Shown: in pieces, positions 61,966 to 64,000 of the stretch
How positions within the stretch are numbered: position 1 is the stretch's first letter
How the letters are laid out: every line of letters begins with the position of its first letter
Assembly: GCF_000701505.1 (NCBI RefSeq)
Contig: NZ_JNJB01000008.1
Span: forward strand, 372,001-436,000
Length of the DNA: 64,000 bases
Source: Dyadobacter crusticola DSM 16708
Lineage (GTDB): Bacteria; Bacteroidota; Bacteroidia; Cytophagales; Spirosomataceae
Reading direction: 5' to 3'
Notes under the pieces: generated by a model
Seen by the model: the letters and a program-made list of their open reading frames with translations, nothing else
Told to the model about the DNA's origin: nothing
Databases searched by the model: none
Made by a program: the position numbers and the translations under genes

Positions 61966-62421
61966 CTAGGGATTCGTCAATGTATATTCGTTGATCGTGC
62001 CTCCTGTTTTCGAGCTGCCTTTCAAACGCGTCAGCACGAGCTTTGAATCTTCCAGTGTATTGATCGTAAATTCGATCGTTCCGCCGGTTCCGGTAGGCTG
62101 TGGTACCAGGTCTTTCAGGATCAATTTGGTATCTCCTTCGAGGGCCCAGTTTCCGTTGAAAGTGACTCCATCGTAGTCGGTCAGTGTAGCGGTCATTGCT
62201 CCTGACGCATTGGTCAAAGTCAATCTGAAACCTGAATATCCCGGAACTGAATTATTGGAACCTCCTCTCGTGTAGGCCACTGCACTTCCGTGTTTCACCG
62301 ATTCGGCAGTCCACGCTTTCGCAATTCTTTCAGATGCCGGCTTTACTTTCTCCTTACATCCTGCATTTATCAAAGTGACGATCAGAGCGATACACCAAAT
62401 CAGAGAGTAACTTTTTTTCAT
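61966..62421 (-). CDS. Lipoprotein of unknown function, lipocalin-like
   Basis: A 151-residue lipoprotein with lipobox INAGC (about residue 21). The mature part has strands suggesting a small beta barrel (GFRLTLTNASG, MTATLTDYDG, NGNWALEGDT, EFTINTLEDSKLVLT), resembling the DUF5004/lipocalin-like proteins common in Bacteroidota. I assign no function. The start at 62421 is chosen because it gives a clean signal peptide; the frame opens at 62448. A strong terminator follows. Confidence 0.78.
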   Translation of the reverse strand: MKKSYSLIWCIALIVTLINAGCKEKVKPASERIAKAWTAESVKHGSAVAYTRGGSNNSVPGYSGFRLTLTNASGAMTATLTDYDGVTFNGNWALEGDTKLILKDLVPQPTGTGGTIEFTINTLEDSKLVLTRLKGSSKTGGTINEYTLTNP

Positions 62422-62557
62422 ATTTGTATTTCCTAAATTTCTTAACACAACGCCAAGTTCCTACTTTTTAGTCTTATTATCAAAATATTCAGTGAAGATC
62501 ATTTTAATTTTTACCCACTGGCTCCGATCGCTAAATTGCACGGTCAAATCATATTTT

Positions 62558-62794
62558 ATGAAAGAATATACGCACGCGCAACTTGCACTCAGAAACGGGC
62601 AGGACAGAGAGGAAATCTGGTGTGCGTACAAAGGGATCATATATGATGTAACCTCCTCCCGTCTGTGGCGCAACGGGCACCATTATGAGCATTGGGCCGG
62701 GCAGGACCTGACCAAAGAGCTGGGTGACGCGCCGCATACCGATCGCGTTTTCGAGCGTTTTAATGTAATTGGCCGCCTGCAGTCGAAAAACTAG
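62558..62794 (+). CDS. Small cytochrome-b5/MAPR-like haem-binding domain protein
   Basis: A 78-residue protein made almost only of a cytochrome b5-like domain: MKEYTHAQLALRNGQ, IWCAYKGIIYDVTSS, the NGHHYEHWAGQDLT segment and PHTDRVFERFN. The layout is closer to membrane-associated progesterone-receptor (MAPR) type domains, in which tyrosine ligates haem, than to canonical b5 with two histidines. It has no signal peptide and no membrane helix. The frame opens at 62492 but ATG at 62558 starts the domain. It may be cotranscribed with the kinase gene 10 bp downstream. Redox role and partner unknown. Confidence 0.78.
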   Translation: MKEYTHAQLALRNGQDREEIWCAYKGIIYDVTSSRLWRNGHHYEHWAGQDLTKELGDAPHTDRVFERFNVIGRLQSKN

Positions 62795-62803
62795 TCAAAT
62801 CCA

Positions 62804-63649
62804 ATGCAAACCTATTTAATAGCAGATAGCGGATCCACCAAAACCGACTGGGTAATTACACGCGAAGGTGTGCAGCTTGCCGCATTTCAATCTGCCGGTA
62901 TCAATCCATTTTACCAAACAGCCGAGCAGATCATTCCTGTTCTGAATGAGCAGGTTATTCCTAATTTTACGGCACAAGTTGACCGCATTTTCTTCTACGG
63001 AGCGGGCTGCGCGGATGAGAAAACGAGCCGGCCTGTTCTAGATGCATTGTCGCATTGCATTCCTGCTGCTGCACAAATTGAAATCGCATCGGATATGCTC
63101 GGCGCAGCGCGTGGCCTGTGCGGGCGGGAACCCGGATTGGCTTGTATCCTGGGTACAGGTGCAAATAATGCATTTTACGACGGTGAGAAAATCGTGCATT
63201 CCATTGGTTCGCTGGGTTTTTGGCTCGGAGATGAAGGCAGCGGCTCTTACCTGGGGAAAACACTGGTCGTGCAATTCCTGCAAAATGAGCTTCCCGCCGC
63301 ATTGCATGAAGATTTTGCAGTTACTTACCCGGAAATTAACAGGTTATATGTTTTGGACAATGCTTACAAAAAACCTTATCCAAACCGGTTCTTCGCAGGC
63401 TTTTCACAATTTATCTCCGCACATATCGCAGACAGCCACATGCAGCATCTGGTAAATGAAGCATTTTCTCTTTTTACCGAAAAATACATCCTGAAACATC
63501 CCAACGCGGCTGATTACCCCGTCCATTTTACAGGCTCCGTTGCATTCTATTATCAGGCAATCCTTCAAGAAGTACTTGCTTCCAAAGGCCTGCAATGCGG
63601 GCGCATCCTGAGGACCCCACTCGACGGGCTGGTTCTATACTATTCGTGA
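62804..63649 (+). CDS. N-acetylglucosamine-kinase-like protein (BadF/BadG/BcrA ATPase family)
   Basis: ASKHA-fold sugar kinase of 281 residues. The phosphate-1 loop is LIADSGSTKTDWVI near the N-terminus, and the ACILGTGANNAFYDG segment forms the phosphate-2/adenosine region, with LGFWLGDEGSGSYLGK. These match the Bacteroidota GlcNAc kinase/BadF-type proteins, so it probably phosphorylates GlcNAc or a related amino sugar in peptidoglycan recycling. It follows the cytochrome-b5-like gene by 10 bp. Confidence 0.86.
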   Translation: MQTYLIADSGSTKTDWVITREGVQLAAFQSAGINPFYQTAEQIIPVLNEQVIPNFTAQVDRIFFYGAGCADEKTSRPVLDALSHCIPAAAQIEIASDMLGAARGLCGREPGLACILGTGANNAFYDGEKIVHSIGSLGFWLGDEGSGSYLGKTLVVQFLQNELPAALHEDFAVTYPEINRLYVLDNAYKKPYPNRFFAGFSQFISAHIADSHMQHLVNEAFSLFTEKYILKHPNAADYPVHFTGSVAFYYQAILQEVLASKGLQCGRILRTPLDGLVLYYS

Positions 63650-63710
63650 GGCAGTCAAAGCGTTAATGAATGTTAAACCCGCACGTCCGGTACGCTTATA
63701 AAGTTATAGC

Positions 63711-63737
63711 TAAGGCCAATTCCTTTTATTGGCCTTA
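63711..63737. repeat. Palindrome between the kinase and sensor kinase genes
   Basis: TAAGGCCAAT and ATTGGCCTTA form a perfect 10-bp inverted repeat around a 7-base loop. The right end overlaps the putative -7 of the next gene. It may be a terminator (a T-run is lacking) or an operator. Confidence 0.5.
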
Positions 63738-63743
63738 AATTTG
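63736..63743 (+). promoter_or_regulatory. Putative -7 element of the sensor kinase gene
   Basis: TAAATTTG matches TAnnTTTG. It lies 16 bp before the ATG at 63760, so the 5' leader would be only about 10 bases. No -33 TTTG is seen. Confidence 0.4.
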
Positions 63744-63759
63744 CTATTATCATTGTGCT

Positions 63760-64000
63760 ATGTCGAGACGAACCATTCAATCACTCACCGTTTTTTCTGC
63801 GCTCCTGATTATAGGCGTGGTAATCACGCAGATTTTTTGGGTAAAACAGGCGCTCGATCTCCGGCACAGGCAGTTTAACCAGAATGCGCACGTTGCTTTA
63901 CAGGATGTGGCTGCCAAGCTGGCCAAAGTCAATGGGGTAATGCAAACCAGCAACCCGGTTGAGCAGCTTTCGCCCGAGTATTTTCTCGTTAATACCAATT
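63760..64000 (+). CDS. Sensor histidine kinase, N-terminal part (cut by window end)
   Basis: Only the first 80 residues are in the window. They begin MSRRTIQSLTVFSALLIIG with a membrane helix at residues 8-28, then a periplasmic helical stretch (LDLRHRQFNQNAHVAL). This is typical of a Bacteroidota family of two-helix sensor histidine kinases with a periplasmic sensing segment (VKQALDLRHRQFNQ, QLSPEYF). The kinase domain would lie beyond base 64000. No response regulator is visible upstream. Confidence 0.7.
   Translation, partial: MSRRTIQSLTVFSALLIIGVVITQIFWVKQALDLRHRQFNQNAHVALQDVAAKLAKVNGVMQTSNPVEQLSPEYFLVNTN

Noticed and set aside
1..64000. rRNA, tRNA, CRISPR array, phage or transposase genes
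   Set aside because: No tRNA-like cloverleaf, repeat-spacer pattern, integrase, transposase or terminal repeats were noticed by eye. A covariance search would be needed to exclude small RNAs.

Overview
The window is a chromosomal stretch of a Bacteroidota bacterium, most likely a Cytophagales member of the Dyadobacter/Spirosoma type. The signs are a secreted protein with a type IX secretion (T9SS) C-terminal tail, many lipoproteins, a bacillithiol enzyme (BshC), Bacteroidota-style -7 promoter elements (TAnnTTTG), few Shine-Dalgarno sequences, and an ECF sigma/anti-sigma pair. The lineage is inferred from gene content only. I see no rRNA, tRNA, CRISPR array, prophage or insertion sequence. Coding density is high, and the longest gene-free stretch (about 300 bp, 21440-21738) holds a decayed toxin-like gene.

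Layout. 1-4070: acyltransferase, two-domain VOC protein, aroB and a DUF4136 lipoprotein. 4073-10411 (minus): a shortened division/cell-wall cluster, rsmH-ftsL-ftsI-murE-mraY. 10551-15454: a TlpA-type lipoprotein, a MarR regulator with a fadN-like beta-oxidation enzyme, and an Rrf2 regulator. 15446-19149 (minus): epimerase, polyprenyl-phosphate GT2 and GT-C membrane transferase, which look like a lipid-linked sugar transfer module. 19376-23010 (minus): small lipoprotein, M3 peptidase, toxin remnant, dicarboxylate symporter. 23241-27057: a haem uptake operon hmuTUV-hmuS. 27328-30754: B12-dependent ribonucleotide reductase and a DUF3800 protein. 30839-39901: purB, a GlpF-like channel, a giant alpha-2-macroglobulin and ispH. 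40080-42342: ECF sigma, anti-sigma-like and DUF4097-like genes. 42351-46009: bshC and acyl-CoA dehydrogenase. 46085-51094 (minus): two glycosyltransferases coupled to a secreted T9SS protein. 51200-64000: thiolase, PspC protein, secA, psd, rhomboid protease, polyprenyl synthase, class IV aminotransferase, thiL, lipoproteins, a cytochrome-b5-like protein, a GlcNAc-kinase-like protein and the start of a sensor kinase.

The most striking signal is regulatory. One palindrome, ATAGTATGCnnGCATA, occurs four times: before the marR-fadN operon, twice before the acyl-CoA dehydrogenase, and once before the thiolase. These three loci are spread over 40 kb but together encode one beta-oxidation cycle, equivalent to a fadN-fadA-fadE operon that has been split up. 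Each copy lies over or next to a predicted promoter, so the MarR protein very likely controls all three and itself.

Other points of interest are the epimerase lacking the usual catalytic Tyr, the operon joining two glycosyltransferases to a T9SS-exported glycosidase-like protein, the frameshifted DUF5615 toxin remnant, an NPV instead of NPA motif in the channel, and two dispersed-type palindromes.
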